A program made the position numbers and the translations under genes. Below the pieces are notes generated by a model. It was given only the letters and a program-made list of their open reading frames with translations. It had not been told where the DNA came from and ran no database searches. Positions 62,347 through 64,000 of a stretch of DNA of 64,000 nt are shown in pieces; within the stretch, counting starts at the first letter, position 1; each line of letters begins with the position of its first letter. Source of the stretch: Rhizobium grahamii CCGE 502 (GTDB lineage: Bacteria > Pseudomonadota > Alphaproteobacteria > Rhizobiales > Rhizobiaceae); NCBI RefSeq assembly GCF_000298315.2, contig NZ_AEYE02000017.1, forward strand, positions 1-64,000, in the 5' to 3' direction.

Positions 62347-62952
62347 CTACGCCAGTTCTCTGAAGGTAATAGAATATCGCAGCTGTTCAACCGGAGGGAT
62401 GGAATGTTCCCATTCCGTCCGCGAGGGACCTGAGAGAAGATATGCGGACCCAGCCGCCGCGCTGATAGATCTTCGCTCCCACTTGCCGGCCATACGTCGG
62501 CGAAATCTAAATGTGCATGAAGACAAGAGCGATACACCGACCACACGGCCGAACGTCATTTTGTCCCTGTGCCAGCCAATTGGCGCGCCAGGTGAATATT
62601 CAGTGATGAGCGCCTGCTGGAGCTTAGTTGGCTCCATTTCAGCAAACTTCGCAGCAATCTCGCGAACCGGCAAGAGAAAATCGGGAAACGGATCGGCGGG
62701 TCGCAAGGTCTGGCTGTCGAAGTCGAACTTCCATCCAAATGAAATGACCTTCCGCTTTCCCTCGAAACCATGAAAATCGAAAGGCTTGAATGGAAGAGCG
62801 CGGATTGTCTCTAGAATCTCATCCTGAGCATCTTTGGAGAGGATTTCCGGCGCATACCGGAAGCCAGTTGGTAAGCTCGTACCGGTCGTTGTGGGTTCTC
62901 CAAAGAGGTCGTGCTGAATCAAGATAATCCCGACTAGAAGCTGGGCTGGCAA
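62347..62952 (-). CDS. AlkB-like 2-oxoglutarate/Fe(II) dioxygenase
   Basis: This protein of about 201 residues has the AlkB-family metal and cosubstrate residues: H128 and D130 in GWHRDK, H183 in EWEHSIPP, R192 and R198 in LRYSITFREL. VISFGWKFDF and an ITEYSPGAPIG loop precede them. Members repair alkylated bases or act on RNA. The frame starts at a TTG at 62952 without a clear site; a later start near the conserved ILIQHDLFG is possible. It is a single gene without obvious partners. Confidence 0.82.
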   Translation of the reverse strand: MPAQLLVGIILIQHDLFGEPTTTGTSLPTGFRYAPEILSKDAQDEILETIRALPFKPFDFHGFEGKRKVISFGWKFDFDSQTLRPADPFPDFLLPVREIAAKFAEMEPTKLQQALITEYSPGAPIGWHRDKMTFGRVVGVSLLSSCTFRFRRRMAGKWERRSISAAAGSAYLLSGPSRTEWEHSIPPVEQLRYSITFRELA

Positions 62953-63764
62953 AATATAGCGACGGAAAACGCCGGGGCACTAAACTGATGGCACGGGCGT
63001 ATCCGCTAGCCAACATGTAGGAAGGCTGTCATTTATCTGCAACCTGCACCTAAGCTTCGCAGCTGCCCCTGACGGTCTAGACCTCGTCTGCAGCAAGCGT
63101 TTGAACACTTGCGCTACGGAGCCCCTGGCGTTGCTCAGACTGCGCCACCAAAGCCAGCGTTCACTGTCGGACTATGCGCCTTTCTGCTAAGCCGCGTCCA
63201 CTATAGAGATCGGAGATCCCTCGTGACCGCATACTGGACCTCCTGAGAAGCCGGTATTCAAACCAAGGTTAGCTCGCATGGATCGCGGCGTAGTAGCTGG
63301 TCATCCTGACAATGCTCAGCTTTGCGGCTGGTGTTAAATCATCGCGCGCTTGCGAACCATCTCCCGGAAGGTGCAACCCGGACGTCGCCCGTCGGTCATA
63401 GGACCTGTCAGCTGCGCAAATCGTGAAATTGGCGTTGCGCGGGAGCACCGGCCCGTCCTCATCGAAAACAGTCCAGAGTTGATGAGCCTCCCCTCGACAC
63501 GCCGTGCACTCTTGATCTCCCTCGTTGGCCGCCAGAACTTTAGGACCTTCGTCCAACTTGCCGATCTTCGTCCTGCGCGTAAAGTTCAGTTGCCCTAATC
63601 GCTGTGTGATTGGGCAGGACACCGGGAGGTCTTCGATCGCCAGCCCTATCCCGTCGAAGGCTTCCCGGCGCTACTTCGTGGCCTCTGCCCAACACCAGAG
63701 ATCGCGCTGGTTCAAGGTTTTCCTTCCCGTTGAGACGATCGGTCCCTCGGGCTGATGAACATCA
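62953..63764. other. Gene-poor region, probably decayed
   Basis: About 810 bases. Overlapping frames at 63269-63622 (leftward) and 63350-63598 (rightward) have no ribosome site or recognisable domain. No repeats, terminators or RNA genes were identified. Confidence 0.45.
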
Positions 63765-64000
63765 ATGTGGGACAAGCGGGTGCGTGACTCATTCAATGGC
63801 ATGACGATCGAAGAGAGGTATCAGATCTGCGAGCTGTTGATCTGTGTGCTCGACAAGATTCGCAAACAGCCTCGATACGAGGGGGATGATCAACTCTATG
63901 AGTCTGTAGAAGAAATGTTCAGGACAATCCGTGACGAACTGCCGTTGCTTATCGAGAGCGACGGAGCCGCCGCCGGAAAGATCCTGAAAAAGGCGACCGA
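63765..64000 (+). CDS. Partial hypothetical protein at the right edge
   Basis: An open frame from ATG 63765 (or ATG 63801) runs off the window without a stop. It reads MTIEERYQICELLICVLDKI then RKQPRYEGDDQLYESVEEMF, helix-rich and charged. No Shine-Dalgarno sequence is obvious. Family unknown; at least 78 residues are visible. Confidence 0.5.
   Translation, partial: MWDKRVRDSFNGMTIEERYQICELLICVLDKIRKQPRYEGDDQLYESVEEMFRTIRDELPLLIESDGAAAGKILKKAT

Noticed and set aside
63269-63622. 117-residue leftward frame in the right-hand gap
   Set aside because: No Shine-Dalgarno sequence, no recognisable domain, and an equally open frame lies opposite.

Overview
The window looks like accessory DNA from a Rhizobiaceae member (Rhizobium, Sinorhizobium or Agrobacterium type), most likely part of a large conjugative plasmid or chromid. 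The reasons are the GC-rich coding sequence, rhizobial gene families (DUF736, DUF1173, an Omp2-type porin, RHH and XRE regulators, small heat-shock genes), a complete VirB/VirD4 type IV secretion operon beside a VirC1-like ParA and a relaxase, and a high density of transporter and catabolic operons. No repABC replication genes, rRNA, tRNA or CRISPR array was seen.

Layout. 0.4-3.9 kb: a fused EutB-EutC ethanolamine ammonia-lyase with an apparent Tat signal, next to a zinc alcohol dehydrogenase. 4.6-20 kb: a catabolic region. One leftward operon encodes a three-subunit HcnABC/opine-oxidase-like dehydrogenase, a polar amino-acid ABC transporter and a DhaKL kinase. Around it lie an MmgE/PrpD enzyme, an IclR regulator, a HAD-DMT exporter-alanine racemase operon, a Rossmann dehydrogenase and a C45 acyltransferase/amidase. 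The predicted job is uptake and oxidative breakdown of an amino-acid conjugate that releases a short ketose; the substrate is unknown. 20.5-24.7 kb: a LuxR-LuxI quorum-sensing pair followed by a CinS-sized small protein and a PraR-like XRE regulator. 25.7-33.6 kb: a stress island with an orphan sdhD, a ferritin-like DUF892 protein, Hsp20 behind a likely ROSE thermometer, CIRCE-groESL, several small rhizobial proteins and an HNH-like phage-type protein. 34-38 kb: a FecR protein coupled to a CHASE2-GGDEF-EAL c-di-GMP enzyme.

38-60.3 kb is the transfer region. virB1-2-3-4, a second lytic transglycosylase, virB5, a lipoprotein, virB6-8-9-10-11 and virD4 run rightward. Two nuclease-like exported proteins and a TrbM-like protein are divergent from virB1. 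Downstream are DUF736, a decayed DUF1173 gene disrupted by or next to an IS110-family element, a virC1-like parA operon, and a divergent mobC-like/relaxase operon. The space between those last two operons holds a candidate oriT with a nic-like CAGGATA core. A dyad of the form (G/A)AAC-N7-GTT(T/C) occurs in the virB1 and virC1 promoter regions, with a variant at the relaxase promoter, suggesting one regulator for the whole transfer system.

60.3-64 kb is decaying: an MNT-HEPN gene with an internal deletion, a porin pseudogene, an AlkB-like dioxygenase and a partial gene running off the right edge.
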